Source: Peptoniphilus catoniae (GTDB lineage Bacteria > Bacillota > Clostridia > Tissierellales > Peptoniphilaceae). From it: a DNA stretch of 64,000 bases. Every line of letters begins with the position of its first letter. The first letter of the stretch is position 1. The notes below the pieces were generated by a model, which was not told where the DNA came from, searched no databases, and saw only the letters and a program-made list of their open reading frames with translations. The DNA lies in assembly GCF_901447155.2 (NCBI RefSeq), contig NZ_LR588413.1, positions 372,001-436,000 on the forward strand, in the 5' to 3' direction. A program made the translations under genes and the position numbers. Below are positions 10,111 to 18,438 of this stretch, in pieces.

Positions 10111-12495
10111 CTAATCTGTTTCATCTAAATTATTTTCTTCTAATTTTTCTTTCTTTCCCTTTTTTTTATTATTGGAATTTTTATCTGTTTTTGATTTTTT
10201 ATCTTTACTTGAATTTTCAGATTCATTGGAATTATCTGAATCTTTTTTGTCAACTTTTGCAGGAACTGACATCATAAATTCAACTAAACTTGATTTTTCA
10301 ATTTTACTTCCTGGCTTTACTGATTGAGAAAGAACTTCTCCGCTTCCAAGAACCTTATATTCCAAGTCTAAAGCGTTTAATATGCTATCCAGGTCTTTAT
10401 CTTTCTTTCCTACAAGATTAGGCATAACCTTAGTGTCTTTATCATTGTCTTCCACATAAAGATCCACTATACTACCTTCAGTTACAACTATTCCCGGTGA
10501 AGGATTTTGCCTTATTACTGTTGAGACATCTGTTATATTATCAGAATTTGTATTAAATGTTAAACCTAAATCTACTAGAGATTTTCCGGCATCTGAAAGT
10601 AAAAGATTTCTTACATTAGGTACTGTTATTTGATTTTTTTCAGTCTTTTCATCTACTTGTTCGGTTGGCGGTACATTTAGATACTTCAAAGTTTTTGACA
10701 TTACCTCTCTTGCAGCAGGAACTGCTACAGTTGATGCAAAAAAGTCTCCTTTAGGCTCCTCTACTATAACTAAAACTGTAAGCTTAGGATCATTTAATGG
10801 AGCTACTCCTATAAAAGAAGATATGTATTTATTTTCTTCATATCCTCTGCCGTTTTTCTTTGGAATATTTGCAGTACCGGTTTTTCCTCCCACCTGATAA
10901 CCATCAATCTTGGCAAGTTTACCTGTACCTTCATCAACTACCTTCTTCATTAATTCCTTCATAGTGTCTGATGTAGATTCTGAAATGACCTGTCTCATGG
11001 TCTGAGTCTTTGTTTTGGTAATTACATTTCCGTTTTTATCTTCCAATCTATCCACGACTCTTGGAACATTTAATTTTCCTCCGTTGGCTATTGCAGATAC
11101 GGCATTTATAAGTTGAATAGGTGTTACTGCAACTCCGTGACCATAAGACATGGTTCCAAGTCTTACTGATGAAATTTCATCTGCTGACTCAGGAACTATA
11201 CCTATAGCTTCAGCTGGAAGGTCTATTCCTGTTTTAGACCCGAAGCCAAAGGCTTTTAAATATTTATAAAACCTTTCTTTGCCAAGCTCCTGTCCTATTT
11301 TCACAAAGGATACGTTACAGGATTCTGCTAAGGCTTGAGCCATGGACTTTGAACCTAAATTCTTTGCTGTACAGGTTATTTTTATTCCTATATCTATACT
11401 TCCGTTACAGGTGTACTCTTTATTCGGATTGGTGGTGTTTTCTTCAAGGGCTGCCGCAGCTGTAATAAGCTTAAAGGTTGATCCGGGTTCATATTGAGAA
11501 GATACACAAATATTATTCCAATTGCTAAACCACTTTTCTTTTTTTTCTTCATCTGTCATTTCTTCCCAAGATTCAACTTGATCTTCTTCAACAGGTTCTT
11601 TAGGATTGTTAAGGTCAAAGGAATCACTGTTTGCCATGGCAAGTATTTCCCCTGTTATAGTATCCTGTACTATTATTGATACTTTTTTTGCATTTTGATT
11701 TACCTTGGCATTTTCAGCCGCTTCTTCTGCAAATTGTTGTATAGTTGTATCAAGAGTCAGCACAGGATAAAGTCCTTCTTTAGGTGCAAAGTTTTGTTCG
11801 TCAGTTAGTGGAATCTGAGCCATGTTGTTATTTTTAATGGATATATTTTTGCCCGGAATTCCCGAAAGTTCCTCGTCATACTTAGACTCAATTCCATATT
11901 GCCCGTTGCCTTCATCGTCTGTAAATCCGATTAAATTTGATGCCATATTTCCATATGGGTAAAACCTTTTAACTACATCTTCTATTGAAAGCTTAGCTAT
12001 TCCCAAAGACCTAAGTTCCAAGGTTTGTTCCCTGGATAAATTTCCGGCTATTTTTACTGTTTTATCACCTTTTAAATGTTTTAAAATTTCTTCGGGATTA
12101 ACTTCAAGTACAGCAGCTATTTTTTTCGCATCTTCCTCAGTTGTCTTTTTGACATAACTGTTAAATTGAGCTGTATTTTTAAATTTTTCCCTGTCGAAAT
12201 TCATATTGTAATAGGCGTTACCTCTAGTAACATTTATAGCCATTTCCTTTTTATTTTTGTCGTATATTATACCTCTGTCAGCTTTTACAGTTTCGGTTCT
12301 TGTTAACTGATTTAAAGCTCTTCTTGTAAGTTCTTCTCCCTGTACTACATTTATATATAAAAGTTTTACTATTATCGCAATAAATAAAAGAGCCATAAAG
12401 AGTAGTAGCAATAATATTTTTGAATTTGCTAGTTCGGACTTCTTATTAAAAAAAGTTCCACTCTTTGGCTCTTTCCTTTTACCTCTTATATTCAT
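10111..12495 (-). CDS. Class B penicillin-binding protein with two PASTA domains (FtsI/SpoVD type)
   Basis: 794 aa. A short cytoplasmic tail and one membrane anchor (about 27-48) precede the PBP dimerisation domain. The transpeptidase domain has SxxK as STFK in YEPGSTFKLI, SxN as SCN in AESCNVSFVK, and KTGT in GGKTGTANIP. Two PASTA repeats follow (about 620-750: VPNVRNLLLSDA and MPNLVGKKDK). A 50-residue Lys/Ser/Asn/Glu-rich tail ends the protein. It cross-links septal peptidoglycan on the outer face with FtsW. PASTA domains and length fit PBP2b, PBP2x or SpoVD; the sequence alone does not decide between vegetative and sporulation roles, so no symbol is given. Confidence 0.93.
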   Translation of the reverse strand: MNIRGKRKEPKSGTFFNKKSELANSKILLLLLFMALLFIAIIVKLLYINVVQGEELTRRALNQLTRTETVKADRGIIYDKNKKEMAINVTRGNAYYNMNFDREKFKNTAQFNSYVKKTTEEDAKKIAAVLEVNPEEILKHLKGDKTVKIAGNLSREQTLELRSLGIAKLSIEDVVKRFYPYGNMASNLIGFTDDEGNGQYGIESKYDEELSGIPGKNISIKNNNMAQIPLTDEQNFAPKEGLYPVLTLDTTIQQFAEEAAENAKVNQNAKKVSIIVQDTITGEILAMANSDSFDLNNPKEPVEEDQVESWEEMTDEEKKEKWFSNWNNICVSSQYEPGSTFKLITAAAALEENTTNPNKEYTCNGSIDIGIKITCTAKNLGSKSMAQALAESCNVSFVKIGQELGKERFYKYLKAFGFGSKTGIDLPAEAIGIVPESADEISSVRLGTMSYGHGVAVTPIQLINAVSAIANGGKLNVPRVVDRLEDKNGNVITKTKTQTMRQVISESTSDTMKELMKKVVDEGTGKLAKIDGYQVGGKTGTANIPKKNGRGYEENKYISSFIGVAPLNDPKLTVLVIVEEPKGDFFASTVAVPAAREVMSKTLKYLNVPPTEQVDEKTEKNQITVPNVRNLLLSDAGKSLVDLGLTFNTNSDNITDVSTVIRQNPSPGIVVTEGSIVDLYVEDNDKDTKVMPNLVGKKDKDLDSILNALDLEYKVLGSGEVLSQSVKPGSKIEKSSLVEFMMSVPAKVDKKDSDNSNESENSSKDKKSKTDKNSNNKKKGKKEKLEENNLDETD

Positions 12496-12505
12496 AACTA
12501 CCCCC

Positions 12506-12937
12506 TCATTTCTTAGTGAAGGATTTTAAAACAGAATAAATAGGGCTAAGAAATACGTTTCTGTTAACGTCTTTTTCTTCCTTATTTTTCTTTATATCTA
12601 TGTAAACTATTTGATCTTCCTTTGGATATACCATTCCGAGTTTATACATCGCTTCCTTTTCAATTTCGGAAGAACTTTTTATTCCCCTTACTTCAGCTCT
12701 AAGTGACATATCGGTTTTTTCAAGCTCGGCGATTTCCGTATCCAAACTGCTTATCTTTTTATCTAAAGCAGATAGCCTGGCATAGGAAATAGTTGCTCCA
12801 AGTGAAATTATCATAACAATAACCAGAGTTATAAACAAGGGCTTTTTACTATTTTTATTTAACTTTATTCTTTTTTTTACAGGTTTTCTTGTCTTTTTAT
12901 TTAATGAAGTACCGAAACCTTTATTCCTTGTAGCCAT
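12506..12937 (-). CDS. FtsL/DivIC-like septum protein
   Basis: 143 aa. A lysine-rich cytoplasmic N terminus (about 1-32) is followed by one membrane segment (PLFITLVIVMIISLGATISYA), then a heptad-rich coiled coil (about 53-85, LDKKISSLDTEIAELEKTD). A short LGMVYPKEDQIVYIDI segment follows, typical of the septum-formation-initiator family. Position between rsmH and the PBP gene is the canonical ftsL slot. The primary sequence is too variable to choose between FtsL and DivIC. It would pair with FtsQ/DivIB outside the membrane. Confidence 0.85.
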   Translation of the reverse strand: MATRNKGFGTSLNKKTRKPVKKRIKLNKNSKKPLFITLVIVMIISLGATISYARLSALDKKISSLDTEIAELEKTDMSLRAEVRGIKSSSEIEKEAMYKLGMVYPKEDQIVYIDIKKNKEEKDVNRNVFLSPIYSVLKSFTKK

Positions 12938-12946
12938 TGCACACCT

Positions 12947-13882
12947 CTATATTTTTTCAGCTACTCTAAGCTTAGCACTGTGAGATCTGTTATTGTTTTT
13001 TAATTCTTCTTCAGATGGAGTTATGGGCTTTCTCGTTATAATATTAATTTCTCTTTCTTTATCGCAAACACAAACCGGTGCTTCTTTTGGACAAATACAA
13101 TCTAAAAACTTATACCTGAAAGTGTCTTTGACAATTCTGTCTTCTAAGGAATGAAAAGATATTACACATATCCTGCCTTGTGGTCTAAGCCTGTCAATCA
13201 TTCTATCGAGGGTGTTTCTAAGAATATTTATCTCATTATTTGTTTCAATTCTAAGGGCCTGAAAGGTTTTTTTCGCTGGATGCCCTTTTTTTCTTCTTGC
13301 TGATGCGGGTATTGCATTTTTAATAATTTCAACAAGTTCAAAGGTTGTGGTAATTTTCTTTGTCTTTCTAGCATTAACTATAAATTCCGCTATTCTATTT
13401 GCCCATTTTTCGTCTGCATAATCCCAAAGTATTTTTGAAATTTCTTCCTTTGAATAGCCGTTTACTATATCATAGGCACTAAAGGACGAGTCCTGATTCA
13501 TTCTCATGTCAAGCTTTGCATCAACCTTATAAGAAAATCCTCTATCACCCTTATCAAATTGAAAAGAGCTTACTCCAAGATCCAATAAAAATCCGTCTAT
13601 TTTTTCAATATTAAGAGAGTCTAATACCTCTTCAAAGTTCTCATAATTAGTTTTAAATAATTTATAGTTGTCAGATATTTGAGACAAGGTTTCCTGTGAT
13701 TTATTAATTGCGGCAATATCTTGATCTAGTCCTATAAGTAAGCCTTTTTGTCCAAGCTTTTTAAGTATTTCGGAAGAATGTCCTCCTCCACCTACAGTTC
13801 CGTCAAGGTATATCCCGTCTTCCTTTATATTTAAAGATTCAATTGTTTCTTTTAATAGTACAGATTCGTGATAAAAATCCAT
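12947..13882 (-). CDS. rsmH: 16S rRNA (cytosine-1402-N4)-methyltransferase RsmH (MraW)
   Basis: 311 aa. It starts MDFYHESVLLKETIE and has the SAM-binding YLDGTVGGGGHSSEIL (about 24-39), the DGFLLDLGVSSFQFD motif and the C-terminal ISFHSLEDRIVK and SHSAKLRVAEK motifs that define MraW. It methylates N4 of C1402 in the ribosomal P site. Its start codon overlaps the mraZ stop. A CICPKEAPVCVCDK cysteine cluster (about 255-268) is seen in many Firmicute RsmH proteins. Confidence 0.97.
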   Translation of the reverse strand: MDFYHESVLLKETIESLNIKEDGIYLDGTVGGGGHSSEILKKLGQKGLLIGLDQDIAAINKSQETLSQISDNYKLFKTNYENFEEVLDSLNIEKIDGFLLDLGVSSFQFDKGDRGFSYKVDAKLDMRMNQDSSFSAYDIVNGYSKEEISKILWDYADEKWANRIAEFIVNARKTKKITTTFELVEIIKNAIPASARRKKGHPAKKTFQALRIETNNEINILRNTLDRMIDRLRPQGRICVISFHSLEDRIVKDTFRYKFLDCICPKEAPVCVCDKEREINIITRKPITPSEEELKNNNRSHSAKLRVAEKI

Positions 13883-14313
13883 TATATCCCAAGCTCCGCC
13901 AACTGTTCAGCCATTTCTTCATAGGACAAGGCTTTCTTATCTTGATAATCTTGCCATTTTTCAAGGCTCCAAACCTCAATCCTTGTACTTAATCCTATAA
14001 TGACAGCTTCCTTATCAATTTGTGCATGCTCTCTTAAGTTTTGTGGAATTATTACCCTTCCCTGCTTGTCTAAAGACTGGTCAATGGCGCCGGAAAAAAA
14101 AGTCCTTACAAAGGATCTTACAGGACCACTTGTCATAGGCAATTCTTTTATTTTGTTTGTTATTTTTTCCCACTCTTCAATTGGATATACAAACAGGCAA
14201 TTATCTAATCCCTTTGTCATTACAAATTGATCTTTAAGTTCTTCTCTAAACTTTGAAGGTATTATAATTCTGCCCTTGCTATCAATGGAATGTCTAAATT
14301 CACCTATTAGCAT
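13882..14313 (-). CDS. mraZ: Transcriptional regulator MraZ
   Basis: 143 aa made of two tandem SpoVT/AbrB-like halves: GEFRHSIDSKGRIIIPSKFR at the N terminus and QSLDKQGRVIIPQNLR at about residues 75-92, each with the DxKGR motif. MraZ is a DNA-binding ring that controls the division cluster from the promoter region. It is the first gene of the operon. Four direct 10-bp repeats lie immediately before its ATG and are the likely autoregulatory operator. The nearest Shine-Dalgarno-like bases (GGTG) lie inside the last repeat. Confidence 0.96.
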   Translation of the reverse strand: MLIGEFRHSIDSKGRIIIPSKFREELKDQFVMTKGLDNCLFVYPIEEWEKITNKIKELPMTSGPVRSFVRTFFSGAIDQSLDKQGRVIIPQNLREHAQIDKEAVIIGLSTRIEVWSLEKWQDYQDKKALSYEEMAEQLAELGI

Positions 14314-14320
14314 TTTAACA

Positions 14321-14355
14321 CCATTTTAAACCACATCTAACCACTTCGCTCCACT
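14321..14355 (-). promoter_or_regulatory. Putative MraZ operator: four TGG boxes at 10-bp spacing
   Basis: On the plus strand CCA occurs at 14321, 14331, 14341 and 14351, exactly one helical turn apart; on the minus strand these read GTGG or ATGG boxes. Known MraZ operators are short tandem GTGG-type repeats upstream of mraZ, so phase and place both fit. The boxes lie between a candidate -10 and the start codon. Confidence 0.75.
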
Positions 14356-14362
14356 TAATTAC

Positions 14363-14391
14363 ATTTTACAACAAATCTATTAGATTATCCA
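14363..14391 (-). promoter_or_regulatory. Candidate promoter of the division cluster
   Basis: Minus-strand TGGATA (14386-14391), 17-bp spacer, TAAAAT (14363-14368), just upstream of the TGG boxes. The -35 match is only 4 of 6. A further GGTGG lies next to the -35 element. Confidence 0.5.
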
Positions 14392-14409
14392 CCTTCTTTT
14401 AAAAAATAA

Positions 14410-14465
14410 ATAAAAAAAACAGTTCTTTTCTCTAAAGAATTTAATCTTTAAAGATAAAGAACTGT
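14410..14465 (-). terminator. Terminator after the sensor kinase gene
   Basis: A 10-bp outer stem (14419-14428 with 14456-14465) with an inner AT-rich hairpin is followed on the minus strand by a run of eight T. It ends the two-component operon before mraZ. Confidence 0.8.
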
Positions 14466-14478
14466 AATCCTACAATTT

Positions 14479-15909
14479 TTAAACAGCCTTAGCTCTAAAA
14501 TAAAATCTGGATCCTTTGTTAAGCTCCGATTCTACTCCATATTCAAATTTATGCATTTCAAAAATATTTTTTACTATATAAAGGCCCAAACCTGTGCCTA
14601 CTGTTGGCCTGCTGTGATTTGCCCTTGCAGTATAAAATCTATCCCATATATTATTTATGTCGCTTTTATCTATGCCTATTCCCTTATCTATACAGGAAAA
14701 TTCCACCATACCATTTTTTCCAATTACCTCAAGTCTTATAGTTTTTTCCTTGCCTGAATAGTTAACGGCATTATTAATTAAGTTATATATTGCCTGTTCC
14801 AATCTTTTTTTGTCAGCAATAATATGAGTCCTTCCTTCTTTTTTTAATATAAATTCATAGCTTTCCTTAGGTAGACTTTTTTGAAATCTTTCCATAACCT
14901 CTTTAGTAATCTCACTTAAATCCACCTCTTCAAGCTTAACCTCTTCAAGGCTTGACTCTATTTTTGAAAGATCCAAAAGATCATTTACAAAATCTGTAAG
15001 TCTATCGGCTTCATCAATAATTGTATTTATATGCTTGTCTCTAAGGCTTTTATTATCCCCTGATATGTCCCTTATCATTTCTCCATAGGATTTAATTACA
15101 GTTAAGGGAGTTTTCAAATCGTGACTTACATTAGCTACTAAATCCTTTCTTAACTCTATTGTTTTTGTCAACTCATCTGTTGCATAGTTAAGAGTTTTGG
15201 ACAGGTCATCAATTTCCGTATAGTTAACGTGTTTAAAATGTACCGAATAGTCTCCGCTACCTAATTGCTTTGCAGTCCTTGACATTTCAACAAGGGGCTT
15301 GGATAATCTTTTTGAAAAGTAATAGGATAATAATAATCCAAGTAAAAATGCCAAAACAGATACAATCATAAGCATTTTCTTTAATATATCCGTAGTTGAA
15401 TCTAAAGGCTCAAGTGCAGTTTTAATAGTTATATAATAAGTTGAGGCTCCGGTTTTCCCTAAATAGCCTGCGTAAACTATGGAAGGATTCTCTAGATTCT
15501 CAAATCTTGTAATAAATACTCTTGATGGCTTTTTGCCATCCTTTACTCCCTTAAAAAATTCATTAAATGTTTCTTGGTCTATTACCTTAGGGTTTATAAT
15601 TACATCTATTAAGGTAAGAGGATAGATTAAATGACCTTCCTCATCTATTACCTCAATATTCATTCCCTTCCTTTGGGAGTAGTTAAGAATCTGAGTTTCA
15701 AAGTTATCTTTTTCAAACTGTCCCCTTAAATAATCTCCTATTTTAGTTACCTCGTTAATTTTCATAGATTCATAAAATCTATTTAAAAAAACTATTTGCA
15801 AGAGCCATAAAAGCAAAAGAATAGCTACTGCAAAAATTGAAAAGTACTTCCAAAAGGTAAACATTATGCTGTTTTTATCAAGTTTTATTTTTTTATTCTC
15901 CGGCATCAA
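14479..15909 (-). CDS. Membrane sensor histidine kinase
   Basis: 476 aa. A first membrane segment (about 18-38) leads to an extracytoplasmic sensor region (about 39-180). A second membrane segment (about 184-202), a HAMP linker, a HisKA domain with phospho-acceptor VSHDLKTPLTV, and a HATPase domain follow (NLINNAVNYS N-box, DKGIGI G1, TGLGLYIVK G2). It overlaps the 3' end of the response-regulator gene by 17 nt, so they form a two-component system. The signal is not apparent. A preceding Met at position 1 may or may not be used instead of Met2. It belongs to the PhoR/ResE-like OmpR-partner group. Confidence 0.93.
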   Translation of the reverse strand: MMPENKKIKLDKNSIMFTFWKYFSIFAVAILLLLWLLQIVFLNRFYESMKINEVTKIGDYLRGQFEKDNFETQILNYSQRKGMNIEVIDEEGHLIYPLTLIDVIINPKVIDQETFNEFFKGVKDGKKPSRVFITRFENLENPSIVYAGYLGKTGASTYYITIKTALEPLDSTTDILKKMLMIVSVLAFLLGLLLSYYFSKRLSKPLVEMSRTAKQLGSGDYSVHFKHVNYTEIDDLSKTLNYATDELTKTIELRKDLVANVSHDLKTPLTVIKSYGEMIRDISGDNKSLRDKHINTIIDEADRLTDFVNDLLDLSKIESSLEEVKLEEVDLSEITKEVMERFQKSLPKESYEFILKKEGRTHIIADKKRLEQAIYNLINNAVNYSGKEKTIRLEVIGKNGMVEFSCIDKGIGIDKSDINNIWDRFYTARANHSRPTVGTGLGLYIVKNIFEMHKFEYGVESELNKGSRFYFRAKAV

Positions 15910-16564
15910 ATTTATATCCCGTACCTCTAACAGTAACTATAAATCTTCTATAGTCCTTAATTGAATTTCTAAGCATTTTTATATGTGTATCAACAGTTCT
16001 GTCGTCTCCATAAAAGTCATATCCCCATACCTTGCTTAAAAGCTTATCTCTGGATAAGGCTATATTTTCATTACTTGCCAAAAAAACAAGTAAATCGTAC
16101 TCCTTAGGTGTAAGATCGACCTTTTCTCCATCTACATATACAACTCTTCCGTCAAGATCTATTTTAAGTCCTTCAAATTCCAAAACTTCATTTTTGTTTG
16201 CCCTTTGATATCTTTTGACAATTACATTTAACCTTGCCATTAATTCCTTGGGAGAAAAGGGCTTTACAACATAATCGTCAATTCCTATTTCAAATCCGAA
16301 AAGTTTATCGTACTCTTCCCCTCTCGCTGAAAGCATTAAGACGGGAACATCTTCTATTTTTTTTATCTCCTTGTATGATGAAAATCCGTCAAGTCTTGGC
16401 ATCATAATATCCATTACTATAACGTCAAACTTGTTTTCCTTACATTTTTCTATTGCATCTATACCGTCTGAAGCTTCCATTACTTCATAGCCTTCAAACT
16501 CGGCATAAGTTCTTATAACTTCTCTTATTTTTTCCTCATCATCTACAACTAAAAGTTTATACAA
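15893..16564 (-). CDS. OmpR-family response regulator
   Basis: 223 aa. The receiver domain (1-115) has DDEE, the phospho-acceptor Asp in VIVMDIMMPRLDG (about 52), and the VKPFSPKEL lysine. The C-terminal winged-helix DNA-binding domain (about 128-223) ends DRTVDTHIKMLRNSIKD and VRGTGYKF. It is the cognate regulator of the downstream kinase and acts in the cytoplasm on DNA. The target genes cannot be read from the sequence. Many VanR- or PhoP-like regulators share this layout, so no symbol is given. Confidence 0.94.
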   Translation of the reverse strand: MYKLLVVDDEEKIREVIRTYAEFEGYEVMEASDGIDAIEKCKENKFDVIVMDIMMPRLDGFSSYKEIKKIEDVPVLMLSARGEEYDKLFGFEIGIDDYVVKPFSPKELMARLNVIVKRYQRANKNEVLEFEGLKIDLDGRVVYVDGEKVDLTPKEYDLLVFLASNENIALSRDKLLSKVWGYDFYGDDRTVDTHIKMLRNSIKDYRRFIVTVRGTGYKFDAGE

Positions 16565-16620
16565 TATACATCACCTCAAGCGAATAAATTATATTATATT
16601 TTTGTGAAATGAATATGAAA

Positions 16621-17190
16621 TTATAAATTTCCTTTTAGTCCACATATTTCGGCTCTTTCTTGAAGACCTTTAATAGTTTCTTCAAAAATGAAATTCTTTT
16701 CAAGACCCAGCATATTTATTCCCTTTAGAATAATATCCCTATCGCAACCTGCGGCAAATTTTTTATCCTTGAATTTTTTATTTAGACTTTTTAGATTAAG
16801 ATCTAATACGGACTTGCTTGGGCGAAGCAGACAACAAGCATTAATAATTCCTGTTAGTTCATCTATAGTATATAGGGTCTTCTCCATTTTGCTTTCAGGC
16901 TTTTCGTCGCTGCAAAGGCCCCAACCATGAGATACTATAGCCCTTGTAATTTCCTCGTCCCATCCTTCAGCTTCTAAGATTTCACGAGTCTTCTTGCAAT
17001 GTTCATCGGGATACTTTTCGTAATCTAAATCATGACACAAACCAACTATAGAGTACTTGTCAACATCTTCGTCAAAAACCTTGGCAAAATGTATCATAGC
17101 AGCTTCCACCTGTAGGGCATGCTTTATTAAGGCTTCAGACTCATTGTATTTTAATAAAAGCTCCATAGCTTCTTCTCTTGTAGGTATCAT
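16621..17190 (-). CDS. HD-domain phosphohydrolase of unknown substrate
   Basis: 189 aa. It shows an HD-type metal-binding core: H at about 23 (ALIKHALQVEAA), HD in VGLCHDLDYEKYPDEHC (about 50-66), and a later conserved VSHGWGLCSDEKPESKMEK with TLYTIDELTG. This subgroup is a common single-domain bacterial HD hydrolase; substrates such as nucleotides have been suggested for the wider superfamily, but nothing here fixes one. It lies alone between the two-component operon and divergent galU. The start has a good AAGGAG about 10 nt upstream. Confidence 0.8.
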   Translation of the reverse strand: MIPTREEAMELLLKYNESEALIKHALQVEAAMIHFAKVFDEDVDKYSIVGLCHDLDYEKYPDEHCKKTREILEAEGWDEEITRAIVSHGWGLCSDEKPESKMEKTLYTIDELTGIINACCLLRPSKSVLDLNLKSLNKKFKDKKFAAGCDRDIILKGINMLGLEKNFIFEETIKGLQERAEICGLKGNL

Positions 17191-17250
17191 ACTATCACTC
17201 CTTATTATTAGTATAATACATCAAAATAATGTTTTTTTAAACAAGCCTTT

Positions 17251-17279
17251 TTATTTTAACCCCTTGTCTGTGCTATAAT
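17251..17279 (+). promoter_or_regulatory. Promoter of galU
   Basis: A consensus TATAAT at 17274-17279 lies 17 bp after TTATTT (17251-17256) and 17 nt before the galU start, with GAGGTG as the ribosome site between. The -35 match is weak. Confidence 0.5.
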
Positions 17280-17296
17280 TTAACCGAGGTGAAAAC

Positions 17297-18145
17297 ATGC
17301 AAATAAAAAAAGCCGTAATTCCTGCAGCAGGTTTAGGAACAAGATTTCTTCCCTTCACTAAATCCCTTCCTAAGGAAATGCTGCCTATTATAGATAGACC
17401 CTGTATTGATTTTCTTGTTAGAGAAATTGTTGACTGTGGCATAGAGGATATCCTTATTATTTTAAGTAGGGGTAAAGAGTCAATTGTCGACTATTTCGAC
17501 TCCAACTATGAGCTTGAAGAAAAGCTTGCCCTTAACAATAAAACCGAAGACTTAAAAAAAATTAAAGACTTAAAGGAAATGGCAAATATCCATTTTATAA
17601 GACAACATGAGGCGTTAGGCCTGGGTCATGCTGTAAACTGTGCCGCTTCCTTTGTAGGAAATGAGAGTTTTCTTCTGCTTCTTGGAGATGAATTAATTGT
17701 AAATGAAAAAAACGCCTCTCAGCAATTAATAGAAAAATATAATCAAGTAGGCGGTTCTATAATTGGACTCTATGAAGTTGATAAAAAGGATGTAAATAAA
17801 TATGGAATCGTTAAAATGAAGGGAGATAAGATTATCTCCATGGTAGAAAAGCCCGAAATAGAAGAAGCTCCATCAAATCTTGCCATTATTGGAAGATATA
17901 TTATAGGTCCTGAAATTTTTAAAATCCTGCCGAATTTAAAAAAAGGTGCTAAAAATGAAATTCAGCTTACAGATGGTCTCATTAAGCTTATGGAAAGTGA
18001 TAGCATTTACGGCCTGCCCATTAAGGGAGAAAGATACGATTTAGGTTCAAAGCTTGGCTACTTAAAGGCAAATTTCGACTTCGCCCTTAAGGATGAAGGT
18101 TTAAAGGATGATTTTTTTAACTATGTAAAAGGCAAAATATTTTAA
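17297..18145 (+). CDS. galU: UTP-glucose-1-phosphate uridylyltransferase
   Basis: 282 aa. The N terminus holds the nucleotidyltransferase signature AVIPAAGLGTRFLPFTKSLP, then KEMLPIIDRPCIDFLV, the RQHEALGLGHAV motif, and GDELIV. These identify GalU/GtaB, which makes UDP-glucose for glycolipids, teichoic-acid glucosylation or capsule. It is a monocistronic plus-strand gene divergent from the HD hydrolase. The start is supported by GAGGTG 6 nt upstream and by the fit to the family N terminus. Confidence 0.95.
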   Translation: MQIKKAVIPAAGLGTRFLPFTKSLPKEMLPIIDRPCIDFLVREIVDCGIEDILIILSRGKESIVDYFDSNYELEEKLALNNKTEDLKKIKDLKEMANIHFIRQHEALGLGHAVNCAASFVGNESFLLLLGDELIVNEKNASQQLIEKYNQVGGSIIGLYEVDKKDVNKYGIVKMKGDKIISMVEKPEIEEAPSNLAIIGRYIIGPEIFKILPNLKKGAKNEIQLTDGLIKLMESDSIYGLPIKGERYDLGSKLGYLKANFDFALKDEGLKDDFFNYVKGKIF

Positions 18146-18390
18146 TACTAACTATAAGATTGTTTTAGCTTTATCATTTAAAGATCTTCACAGACCATAT
18201 TTTAAATAGTAAACTCAAAAGTTCTATAAACCCCGTACAATATATTTAAAATGCTTATTACTATAGCCTATTACTTGCATTTAAAAAAACTGTTATTATT
18301 CATCAAATCAAATTTCCTTTGCTTTAATTATCATTTTATTTACTATTCATAAAATAATAATTAAATTTTACATTTATATAAGCCTAATAA
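18146..18390. other. AT-rich intergenic stretch between convergent genes
   Basis: About 245 bases after galU with no supported ORF or RNA gene. No strong plus-strand terminator for galU was identified apart from the inverted repeat that follows. Confidence 0.5.
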
Positions 18391-18424
18391 ACAAAAACAC
18401 CTTGTTTGTAAACAAGGTGTTTCT
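18391..18424 (-). terminator. Terminator of the SDR-FAH operon
   Basis: A near-perfect 13-bp palindrome (18395-18407 with 18410-18422) is followed on the minus strand by a T-rich tract. It may also stop galU transcripts from the other side. Confidence 0.8.
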
Positions 18425-18438
18425 GTTACTAAGAAGGG

